From CAZKBP01 sp964551015 (GTDB lineage: Bacteria > Bacteroidota > Bacteroidia > Cytophagales > Microscillaceae): DNA of 31,423 bases. Of this stretch, positions 25,514-31,423 are shown piece by piece; within the stretch, counting starts at the first letter, position 1, and each line of letters opens with the position of its first letter. The position numbers were made by a program, and so were the translations under genes. Location: NCBI GenBank assembly GCA_964551015.1, contig CAZKBP010000051.1, positions 1 through 31,423 on the forward strand, written 5' to 3'. The notes beneath the pieces are model-generated. The model had not been told where the DNA came from and searched no databases. It saw only the letters and a program-made list of their open reading frames with translations.

Positions 25514-25625
25514 GACTCCTAGCTCCTGACTCCTCAATTCTAGCTCCTGACTCCTCAATTCTAGCTCCTGACTCCTAGCTCCTGACTCCTAGCTCCTGAC
25601 TCCTAACTCCTGACTCCTAACTCCT
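25514..25625 (+). repeat. Right arm of the inverted heptad array (16 heptads)
   Basis: 112 bases form exactly sixteen 7-base units: GACTCCT alternating mainly with AGCTCCT, twice with CAATTCT inserted before AGCTCCT, and ending with AACTCCT. Higher-order units are therefore 14 or 21 bases. The last heptad overlaps the stop codon of the barrel-protein gene (25624-25626 on the minus strand), so transcripts of that gene carry an AGGAGTC/AGGAGTT/AGGAGCT array directly after the stop. Confidence 0.95.
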
Positions 25626-26544
25626 ATTTTTTCGCCTTCCAAGCCAATTTCAAATTCATAAAGAAAGGCTCAAATTGGTCGGTATCTAGGTCAGCCACGA
25701 GGCTATCGTCTTTGGCTTTGATTTCGGTGGTACGATTCACGATCAGGCCGCCTTCTAGCTGTAGAGCCAGTTGGGGCATAATTTCCCAAGCCAGAGCAGG
25801 CCCACCATAGATGAGGCTGAAGTCTATATGATTTGCCAGGGAGTTGGGAGTCTCATCACTAAAATCTAAGGCATATTGATTTCCTTGAATGCGTCCGGCC
25901 AAGCCAAGCTGGAGAGAGGGCACTACACGATAATACAGTTCTCCACGAAAAGGTAGATGTGCATCCAAGGTGATTTTTGGGGTTTGCCAATAAAAATCTA
26001 GCACGGGCAAGGGGAGTGGTTCACCCAAAATATTTGCGTAAGCAGCACCCAACCCCAGACTCAGGGATTGATCTTCTTTGAAATATTTTCCAATCAAAGC
26101 TTCGCCTTGAAAGACAAAAGCCTCTCCCAAATCGCCTTGCAAATCTGAGGCAATGCCCGGCTGTGCCCGCAAATGAATAAACCAGCCCTTACCCAAAGCT
26201 TGCTCTAGGCCGAGTGCGTAATTGATGGCATGCAAAGTGCCTGGTCTTTCGTCTTCACTCAAACCTTCGGGCCAATTACTGTATTGGAAATTAACAAAAC
26301 TATAATCTAGATGATGAGTCAAGCGGGTTTTTCCCCCTAGGGTCTGCGAGAAATTGCCAAAAAGCTCCACTTGATGAAAGCCCAATTCCACGCCGCCGAG
26401 TTGCGGAGTCGTGATGGTATCTACCAAAGTAGAAGAAGAAAAGTAGGTATACTGTAAGCCCAGCATTTCAGTTTTTCGCTGTGCTTTTACCAAAAAGCAA
26501 CTACATCCCAGCCAGAAGAGCCCCAAACAAAGATATTTTTTCAT
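25624..26544 (-). CDS. Outer-membrane beta-barrel protein (DUF6268-like)
   Basis: A 306-residue exported protein. A signal peptide (about 1-21, ending LVKAQ) precedes a sequence of alternating hydrophobic/polar strands with many aromatic residues, typical of a beta-barrel. The order of segments (LFGNFSQTL, LHAINYALGLEQAL, GWFIHLRAQPGIASDL, LPLPVLDFYWQTPK, YYRVVPSLQLGLAG, QLALQLEGG) is like the DUF6268 outer-membrane family of Bacteroidota. No porin or receptor ligand can be inferred. The C-terminus ends in charged AWKAKK rather than an aromatic, so it may not be a standard BAM substrate end. Its stop codon lies inside the last heptad of the repeat array downstream. Confidence 0.75.
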   Translation of the reverse strand: MKKYLCLGLFWLGCSCFLVKAQRKTEMLGLQYTYFSSSTLVDTITTPQLGGVELGFHQVELFGNFSQTLGGKTRLTHHLDYSFVNFQYSNWPEGLSEDERPGTLHAINYALGLEQALGKGWFIHLRAQPGIASDLQGDLGEAFVFQGEALIGKYFKEDQSLSLGLGAAYANILGEPLPLPVLDFYWQTPKITLDAHLPFRGELYYRVVPSLQLGLAGRIQGNQYALDFSDETPNSLANHIDFSLIYGGPALAWEIMPQLALQLEGGLIVNRTTEIKAKDDSLVADLDTDQFEPFFMNLKLAWKAKK

Positions 26545-26669
26545 GGAAATAGAAAACGATCAATTTAGGTGAAAATGATTTTAGGAGTGGGTCGAGTGGA
26601 ATGTTCGTGCTTCTCTGGCAAATACGAGAGGGCGTGTGGATAAGTTATCTCAAAAGTGCCTAAACTTTG

Positions 26670-26699
26670 CAGGTCTCGAGGACAAATCCCCAAGACCTG
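26670..26699. terminator. Hairpin downstream of the transketolase gene
   Basis: CAGGTCT (26670-26676) and AGACCTG (26693-26699) form a perfect 7-bp stem with a 16-base loop, in the gap between the transketolase stop and the start of the barrel gene, both on the minus strand. AAAATTTTT follows it on the plus strand; there is no T-run on the minus strand. Confidence 0.5.
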
Positions 26700-26727
26700 A
26701 AAATTTTTAACTAAAATACCTACAAAA

Positions 26728-26755
26728 GGCTGAATGCTGACCGCTAAAACCTAAT
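26728..26755 (+). repeat. Degenerate heptads beside the transketolase stop
   Basis: GGCTGAA, TGCTGAC, CGCTAAA and ACCTAAT are four consecutive 7-base units sharing a pattern near xGCTGAx. The last overlaps the transketolase stop (26751-26753), the same arrangement relative to a stop codon as the larger array at 25514-25625. Confidence 0.45.
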
Positions 26756-27593
26756 AATCACCTAAGGTTTCTTCAATTTGAGCCAGCGCTTGCTCGAGTT
26801 GCTCGTCGTTGGGAGCGACTCCGTGCCATTGGTGGGAGCCCATCATAAAATCCACACCGAAGCCCATTTCGGTTTTCATCAAGATCAAAACGGGTTTTTC
26901 GCGCTTGGTCAATCCCTTGGCCAGTTTGAGTGATTTAATCACTTCTTCCATATCGTTGCCCTCTTCTACTTCCAAAACTTGCCAGCCAAAAGCCTTCCAT
27001 TTGGCGGCCAAATCCAAAAGCGACATGACTTCTTCTACATCTCCATCAATCTGGCGGCCATTGTAATCTATGATTCCGATTAGGTTATCCACTTTCTGGT
27101 GAGCAGCAAACATAGCCGCTTCCCAGATTTGGCCTTCTTGTTGCTCGCCGTCGCCCATGAGCACATAGACCAAGTGCGGATCTTGATTAAGACGTTTGCC
27201 CAGTGCGGCACCAATCGCTACGGATAAGCCCTGCCCGAGGGAACCAGAGGCCACGCGAATCCCTTCTAATCCTTCTTCGGTAGCCGGATGGCCTTGGAGG
27301 CGCGCATTGATTTGGCGAAAAGTGGCTAATTCTTGGGTTTCAAAAAAGCCGGCCCGAGCCAGTGTGCTGTACCAAACGGGAGAGATATGCCCGTTGGAGA
27401 GAAAAAATAAGTCTTCTCCTTGGTCTTCTATTCGGAAAGGCTTTTGAAAGCGTAAAATGTCGAAGTAAAGTGCTACAAATAACTCCGTACAGCCCAGAGA
27501 ACCTCCCGGATGGCCGGATTGCGCCCCGTGTACCATTCTGAGAATATCTCTTCTGACCTGTTGACAAATCTTTTCTAGTTCTTCTTTTTCCAT
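26751..27593 (-). CDS. Transketolase, N-terminal (TPP-binding) subunit
   Basis: A 280-residue protein covering only the N-terminal third of classical transketolase. It has MVHGAQSGHPGGSLGCTELF, FFLSNGHISP and the thiamine-diphosphate motif GDGEQQEGQIWEA...DYNGRQIDG (GDG followed about 30 residues later by N). Split transketolases, with the TPP half and the Pyr/C-terminal half as separate genes, are normal in Bacteroidota and archaea, so this is not a truncation. The partner half is usually adjacent but is not in this window; a barrel-protein gene lies downstream instead. The enzyme works in the non-oxidative pentose phosphate pathway. It follows bcp by 46 bases on the same strand with a hairpin between, so partial read-through is possible. 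Confidence 0.93.
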   Translation of the reverse strand: MEKEELEKICQQVRRDILRMVHGAQSGHPGGSLGCTELFVALYFDILRFQKPFRIEDQGEDLFFLSNGHISPVWYSTLARAGFFETQELATFRQINARLQGHPATEEGLEGIRVASGSLGQGLSVAIGAALGKRLNQDPHLVYVLMGDGEQQEGQIWEAAMFAAHQKVDNLIGIIDYNGRQIDGDVEEVMSLLDLAAKWKAFGWQVLEVEEGNDMEEVIKSLKLAKGLTKREKPVLILMKTEMGFGVDFMMGSHQWHGVAPNDEQLEQALAQIEETLGDY

Positions 27594-27619
27594 GATTCAA
27601 GTATTGGCTTAGAGGATTT

Positions 27620-27637
27620 CCCCAAAGAAGTTTGGGG
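27620..27637. terminator. Hairpin just after the bcp stop codon
   Basis: CCCCAAA-GAAG-TTTGGGG has a 7-bp stem and a 4-base loop, three bases after the bcp stop on the minus strand and 27 bases before the transketolase start. There is no strong T-run, so it may attenuate rather than stop transcription. Confidence 0.55.
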
Positions 27638-27639
27638 GC

Positions 27640-28089
27640 TTATTTCAGGATTTGTGCCGTGTGATCTCCGGTTTTGACCTTAGAGATGATGTCGGTGATT
27701 TTCCCCTCTTCATCCACCAAAAAAGTAGTGCGAACCGTACCCATGTATTTTTTCCCATACATAGATTTTTCTTTCCACACACCATACATCTCATGCACGC
27801 TGTGGTCGGTATCGGCTACCAAAGCAAAGGGTAGGTCGTATTTTTCTATAAATTTCTGATGCGATTTTTCATCATCCGTACTGACGCCGATAATCGTATA
27901 ACCAGCCGCTTTTAGATCATCAAAATTATCTCTCAAATTGCAGGCTTGGGCAGTGCAGCCTTTGGTATTATCTCTGGGGTAAAAATAGAGGACAACTTTC
28001 TGTCCTTTAAAATCAGCTAGTTTGATTGGATTGCCCTGCTGATCGACACTCTCGAACTGAGGGGCTTGATCTCCTACTTGTAGTTCCAT
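27640..28089 (-). CDS. bcp: Thioredoxin-dependent thiol peroxidase (Bcp/PrxQ)
   Basis: A 149-residue atypical 2-Cys peroxiredoxin that reduces peroxides with electrons from thioredoxin. The active-site motif KGCTAQACNLRD gives peroxidatic C45 and resolving C50, the same positions and spacing as E. coli Bcp. FYPRDNTKGCT, GVSTDDEKSHQKF and VRTTFLVDEEGKI match the family along its full length. There is no signal peptide, so it acts in the cytoplasm. It has its own promoter (28115-28145) and is followed by the transketolase half gene. Confidence 0.96.
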   Translation of the reverse strand: MELQVGDQAPQFESVDQQGNPIKLADFKGQKVVLYFYPRDNTKGCTAQACNLRDNFDDLKAAGYTIIGVSTDDEKSHQKFIEKYDLPFALVADTDHSVHEMYGVWKEKSMYGKKYMGTVRTTFLVDEEGKITDIISKVKTGDHTAQILK

Positions 28090-28114
28090 GATTTTGTGTA
28101 ATTTAGAATAATGG

Positions 28115-28145
28115 CAAAAATAGACTTATTTTCATGAATAGTAAA
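28115..28145 (-). promoter_or_regulatory. Promoter for bcp
   Basis: Read on the minus strand, TTTA (28145-28142), 19 bases, then TATTTTTG (28122-28115) fits TTTG-N19-TAnnTTTG with one mismatch in the -33 element. The predicted start near 28109 leaves a leader of about 20 bases before the ATG at 28089. Confidence 0.65.
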
Positions 28146-28221
28146 GTTTATTTCTGAGCAGTTTGTTATCAGAAGTCGAGTGTAATCCAGATGACAAAGA
28201 TCTTTTTTAGGATGTGCTATC

Positions 28222-28248
28222 TTGAAGAATCCAAAAAAAATAAATTTG
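28222..28248 (+). promoter_or_regulatory. Possible promoter for aceK
   Basis: TTG (28222-28224), 16 bases, then a perfect TAAATTTG (28241-28248). The spacing is a little short, but it lies within the bcp/aceK divergent region, 93 bases before the aceK start, giving a leader of nearly 90 bases. Confidence 0.5.
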
Positions 28249-28341
28249 GTCACTCAACAAAAAAGAAGAAGATTGGCGAAGTCTCTCAAATTTTTATATT
28301 TTCAGACCAGTTAAAGAAGCTCACCAATTTTATTATTTTGT

Positions 28342-30090
28342 ATGGAAGAGATAAGCTCAGATCACAGTCAAACCGATCAAGAAACCGCAGAGAATATTAG
28401 CGAATTTATCTTTCAAGGATTTCGCGATTATTTACAGGATTTTAACGCCATTACCCAAAGAGCCTTTCTTCGCTTTCAAGAACGAGATTGGCTAGGAATA
28501 CAGGCAGACTCCAGAGAAAGGCTCAACTTGTACAAGCGACGCGTCAAAGAATTAGCCCTGAGCGTCAAAGAGAAATTAGGTGAGCAAGCAGGCCAACTTT
28601 CGGTTTGGAAGCAAATCCGTCAGTTTTATTTGCAATCTATCGCGCAGTACGCGGCCTTCGAGCTAGCAGAAACTTTTTACAATTCAGTTTGTCGCAAGGT
28701 ATTTCGTTTCACGGGGATTCAGCCAGAAATCATGTTCGTAACGGAATACTATTCACAGAAAGAATTTCACGCCCAAGAGCCGATCTATCGCACTTATGAT
28801 CCTAGATCCTCTCTCAGGCAGACCATCCGGCAAATCATTGAAGACTTTCAATTTGTGCCTCCCTTCCAAGATTTAGATCGAGACACCAATTATATTCGCA
28901 ATTACGTGGAGGAGCGCATCGCCGAGCCTCAACACCTCAAGGAGAGCGCACGCATTGAGGTAATCAAGTCGCTCTTCTATCGGAATAAAGCAGCTTATAT
29001 CGTGGGGAGAATCTACTTTCGCAATGAGATTTTGCCTTTTGTCTTGCCCATACTTCATAAAGAGGACGGACTTTGCGTGGATACATTAGTCACTGAGCCA
29101 GACGATATTAGTATTATTTTTAGCTTCACGCGGTCTTATTTTATGGTGGAGGTAGAGGTGCCTTCTGAGTTGGTCAATTTTATCAAAACCTTAATGCCCT
29201 TAAAGAGTACAGGCGAACTTTATAATTCCATCGGCTTTAACAAGCACGGCAAAACCGAGTTTTACCGAGACTTTTTAGAACACATGGAGCAGTCAAACGA
29301 TCAATTTGTTATTGCTCCTGGGATCAAGGGGATGGTCATGTCGGTATTCACGCTTCCTTCTTATAATATTGTTTTTAAGCTGATTAAAGATAAATTTGAC
29401 CCGCCCAAAACGGTGAGTAAGCAAGTGGTCATGGAGAAGTATGAACTGGTCAAAGAGCACGACCGTGTGGGTAGAATGGCCGATACGCACGAATTTGAAT
29501 ACTTTGCTTTTGATAAAAATCGCTTCTCTCCTGAGTTGCTCGAGGAACTCTGGCAGGTCGCTCCCTCGATCTTAGAAGAAAAAGGCGACCAACTCATTAT
29601 CAAGCATCTCTACACCGAGCGTAAGATGATTCCGCTCAATATTTACCTAGAAAACGCTAGCCCAGAAGAGGCTGAAGAAGCCGTCAATGAGTATGGAAAT
29701 GCTATTCGTCAACTTGCGGCAGCTAATATTTTCCCTGGAGATATGCTCTTGAAAAACTTTGGCGTGACGCGCCACCGACGGGTCGTTTTTTATGATTATG
29801 ATGAAATCTCTCTGCTCACAGAATGTAATTTTCGTCGTATCCCCGAGGCCAGAAGCTACGAAGATGAAATGTCTAGCGAGCCTTGGTACACGGTGGGACC
29901 AAATGATGTTTTTCCCGAAGAATTCCGTGGCTTTCTGATTGGTCGCGCCGACGTGAGGCAGATTTTCTTCAAAAATCATAGCTATCTCTTCGAGGTTGAT
30001 TTCTGGAAAGAGATGCAAGAAAAACAAATCAAGGGAGAAGTCTTGGATGTTTTTCCTTATCGACGCTACAAACGCTTTCGGAGTGAGTGA
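28342..30090 (+). CDS. aceK: Isocitrate dehydrogenase kinase/phosphatase (AceK)
   Basis: A 582-residue bifunctional enzyme that phosphorylates isocitrate dehydrogenase to divert isocitrate into the glyoxylate shunt, and reverses this. The length matches E. coli AceK (578). Conserved blocks run along the whole protein: APGIKGMVMSVFTLPSYN, FKLIKDKFDPPKTV, KEHDRVGRMADTHEFE, IKHLYTERKMIPLNIYLE, GNAIRQLAAANIFPGDMLL, KNFGVTRHRRVVFYDYDE and EPWYTVGPNDVFPEEFR. Kinase/phosphatase core residues corresponding to E. coli D457, N462 and D475 are present as D467, N472 and D485. The domains are intact, so it should be active. aceA, aceB and icd are not nearby, unlike the enterobacterial aceBAK operon. The next gene starts 59 bases after the stop, and its frame overlaps the aceK stop. 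Confidence 0.95.
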   Translation: MEEISSDHSQTDQETAENISEFIFQGFRDYLQDFNAITQRAFLRFQERDWLGIQADSRERLNLYKRRVKELALSVKEKLGEQAGQLSVWKQIRQFYLQSIAQYAAFELAETFYNSVCRKVFRFTGIQPEIMFVTEYYSQKEFHAQEPIYRTYDPRSSLRQTIRQIIEDFQFVPPFQDLDRDTNYIRNYVEERIAEPQHLKESARIEVIKSLFYRNKAAYIVGRIYFRNEILPFVLPILHKEDGLCVDTLVTEPDDISIIFSFTRSYFMVEVEVPSELVNFIKTLMPLKSTGELYNSIGFNKHGKTEFYRDFLEHMEQSNDQFVIAPGIKGMVMSVFTLPSYNIVFKLIKDKFDPPKTVSKQVVMEKYELVKEHDRVGRMADTHEFEYFAFDKNRFSPELLEELWQVAPSILEEKGDQLIIKHLYTERKMIPLNIYLENASPEEAEEAVNEYGNAIRQLAAANIFPGDMLLKNFGVTRHRRVVFYDYDEISLLTECNFRRIPEARSYEDEMSSEPWYTVGPNDVFPEEFRGFLIGRADVRQIFFKNHSYLFEVDFWKEMQEKQIKGEVLDVFPYRRYKRFRSE

Positions 30091-30149
30091 ATCATAAAGT
30101 ACAGATGGACAGATCAAGAGATTTTGTACATCGGCAATCACTAAAAAAT

Positions 30150-31367
30150 ATGAAAACAAAAAGAGTACAATTCAAAAACAAAGACGGGCACACGCTATCG
30201 GCTCGTCTGGAGCTACCCTTGGATTCGCATCCGCATAACTGCGCCATTTTCGCGCATTGTTTTACTTGTAATAAAAACCTAACCGCCATCCGTAACATCA
30301 GTCAGGCACTAACCGCCCAAGGAATCGCGGTCTTGCGCTTTGATTTTACAGGGCTGGGCGAGAGTGAAGGGGATTTTGCCGATACCAATTTCTCTTCCAA
30401 TGTAGAAGACTTGGTCGCAGCCGCTCAGTATCTAGAACAGGAAATAGAAGCCCCCAGCATCTTGATCGGGCATTCGCTCGGAGGTGCGGCCGTGTTGGTA
30501 GCCAAGCATCACCTGCCTAGTGTCAAAGCTGTGGCCACAATTGGTGCTCCTTACGAACCAGAACACGTTTCGCACTTATTGCAAGGTTCTTTGGAAGAAA
30601 TTGAACAAGCTGGAGAAGCAACGGTACAATTGAGTGGGCGGCCTTTTACCATCAAAAAGCAATTTATCGAGGATATTCGCTCTATTAGCTCTCAGAGTCT
30701 GATTCAAAAGCTTCAGGCGGCTTTGCTCGTGATGCATTCCCCACAAGATGAGATCGTAGGCATTGAAAACGCCACCCAAATCTACAAAGCCGCCCGCCAA
30801 CCTCGTAGCTTCGTCTCCTTAGATGGAGCTGACCACCTGATGACCCGCAAAGCGGATTCGCAATACGTGGGAAGTATGATCGCTACCTGGGCACAACGCT
30901 ACATCGAGCTTCCCCAAGCACAAGAACTCGATAGCGACCATCCCGTGGTCGTACGCACGGGCGAAGAAGGCTACACCACCGATGTAAAAGCGGGGCGTCA
31001 TCGTCTCACAGCAGATGAACCCGAATCCGTGGGAGGGAATGACTTCGGCCCTACTCCTTATGACTTTTTAAGCATTGCCTTAGGAACGTGTACCAGTATG
31101 ACCCTGCGGATGTATGCCGACCGCAAAGGCTGGGACTTGAAAGAGGTCAAAGTGCACCTACAACACAATAAGATTCACGCCCAAGACTGCGAGCATTGCG
31201 AAACCCAAGAAGGGAAAATTGATCAGATTGAAAGGAATCTTGAGTTGGAAGGTAACTTGGATGCTGACCAAAGAAAAAGATTGCTAGAAATCGCGGACAA
31301 ATGCCCCGTACACCGCACACTTCACTCAGAAGTAAATATAGTTACTAAGCTCAAGGAATCGTCTTAA
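30150..31367 (+). CDS. Bifunctional alpha/beta hydrolase - OsmC peroxidase fusion
   Basis: A 405-residue two-domain protein. Residues 1-255 are an alpha/beta hydrolase with GHSLGG (S109), acid D200 (HSPQDE) and H229 (GADHLM). Residues 270-405 are an OsmC/Ohr-like domain with peroxidatic C314 (LGTCTSMTLRMY) and resolving C385 (ADKCPVHRTL), plus the GPTPYDFLSIALG helix. OsmC proteins reduce organic hydroperoxides; the fusion, common in Bacteroidota and proteobacteria, may release and detoxify acyl peroxides, which is inference. The frame is open from a GTG at 30087 overlapping the aceK stop and from an ATG at 30105. I choose the ATG at 30150 because it begins the first strand MKTKRVQFKNKDG. It is likely co-transcribed with aceK. 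Confidence 0.92.
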   Translation: MKTKRVQFKNKDGHTLSARLELPLDSHPHNCAIFAHCFTCNKNLTAIRNISQALTAQGIAVLRFDFTGLGESEGDFADTNFSSNVEDLVAAAQYLEQEIEAPSILIGHSLGGAAVLVAKHHLPSVKAVATIGAPYEPEHVSHLLQGSLEEIEQAGEATVQLSGRPFTIKKQFIEDIRSISSQSLIQKLQAALLVMHSPQDEIVGIENATQIYKAARQPRSFVSLDGADHLMTRKADSQYVGSMIATWAQRYIELPQAQELDSDHPVVVRTGEEGYTTDVKAGRHRLTADEPESVGGNDFGPTPYDFLSIALGTCTSMTLRMYADRKGWDLKEVKVHLQHNKIHAQDCEHCETQEGKIDQIERNLELEGNLDADQRKRLLEIADKCPVHRTLHSEVNIVTKLKESS

Positions 31368-31383
31368 CACGTCTGGGACGTGT
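31367..31383 (+). terminator. Hairpin at the stop codon of the OsmC fusion
   Basis: ACACGTC (31367-31373) and GACGTGT (31377-31383) form a perfect 7-bp stem with loop TGG, starting on the last base of the stop codon. It is also the first unit of the repeat array that continues to the window edge. Confidence 0.5.
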
Positions 31384-31423
31384 CTGCTATACGTCCGGGA
31401 CGTGTCTCGATACGTCTGGGACG
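31369..31423 (+). repeat. Tandem repeat of palindromic units, cut by the window edge
   Basis: Units beginning ACGTCTGGGACG, ACGTCCGGGACG and ACGTCTGGGACG start at 31369, 31391 and 31412, a period of 22 then 21 bases. Each unit is itself self-complementary (ACGTC/GACGT). Written in sevens the unit is ACGTCYG-GGACGTG-TCTCGAT, with one extra base in the first copy. The array continues beyond the window. Confidence 0.75.

Noticed and set aside
25438..25625. CRISPR array
   Set aside because: The units are contiguous heptads without unique spacers, present in both orientations, and there are no cas genes.
26751..27593. Truncated transketolase pseudogene
   Set aside because: The length (280 residues) and motif content match the normal N-terminal subunit of split transketolases.
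28191..28400. Plus-strand 69-codon frame before aceK
   Set aside because: It overlaps the aceK start in another frame, is lysine/asparagine-rich from AT-rich DNA and spans the predicted aceK promoter.
30087..30149. GTG start of the OsmC fusion overlapping the aceK stop
   Set aside because: The 21 extra residues precede the conserved first strand and have no family support; the ATG at 30150 is better.

Overview
The window looks like a chromosomal segment of a member of the phylum Bacteroidota, probably a Cytophagia/Saprospiria-like free-living aerobe. The evidence is the promoter style (TTTG-N18-TATATTTG at 18539-18568 and several other TAnnTTTG elements), a TPR histidine kinase paired with a LytTR regulator, an FG-GAP/VCBS secreted protein, a menaquinone gene (menA), a split transketolase and a DUF6268-like outer-membrane barrel. 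I see no tRNA, rRNA, insertion sequence, integrase, phage gene or CRISPR array. Genes are densely packed, and most of the content is ordinary core or lineage-typical metabolism, signalling and stress defence.

Layout. 1-346 is a G/C-homopolymer-rich non-coding stretch. 347-4370 (+) holds a seven-bladed FG-GAP propeller protein, a strong terminator, then a two-gene TPR kinase/LytTR regulator operon. An MscS channel (-) overlaps the regulator tail to tail. 5577-6564 (+) is a split YeeE/YedE sulfur-compound transporter preceded by a perfect Crp/Fnr-type palindrome. 6609-8009 (-) is a DEDDh exonuclease/GIY-YIG fusion. 8299-10813 (+) is topoisomerase IV subunit B (no parC beside it) and a YdeI-like protein. 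11052-13783 (+) is a tandem of three double-domain universal stress proteins, the last with decayed nucleotide-binding motifs. 13852-15456 (-) is a PPP-family phosphatase and a macro-domain protein. 15562-19757 (+) is a lipoprotein hydrolase, a lipoprotein glutathione peroxidase, MenA, a divergent peptide deformylase and a DUF6940-like protein. 19761-28089 (-) is a SpoIIE-type phosphatase with a periplasmic helical sensor, a SWIM-SNF2 helicase, an outer-membrane barrel protein, the transketolase N-terminal half and a Bcp peroxiredoxin. 28342-31367 (+) is isocitrate dehydrogenase kinase/phosphatase (aceK) and a hydrolase-OsmC fusion.

Functional themes. Oxidative and general stress recurs: three Usp proteins, Gpx, Bcp and OsmC. 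Carbon-flow control (aceK, transketolase), sulfur-compound import, DNA topology and repair, and envelope signalling are also present. There is no single large operon; most units are one to three genes separated by hairpins.

The most unusual signal is in the spacers, not the genes. Several intergenic regions carry short repeats whose period is seven bases or a multiple of it. The largest is an inverted array of heptads (5 in one orientation, 16 in the other) at 25438-25625 that runs exactly into a stop codon; smaller ones lie at 6588-6601, 10197-10210, 26728-26755 and 31369-31423. I did not find a clear new multi-gene defence or biosynthetic system here. The best leads are the heptad arrays, the aceK gene outside its usual phylum and locus, the divergent deformylase, the HBM-like sensor on a SpoIIE phosphatase and the palindrome before the sulfur transporter.
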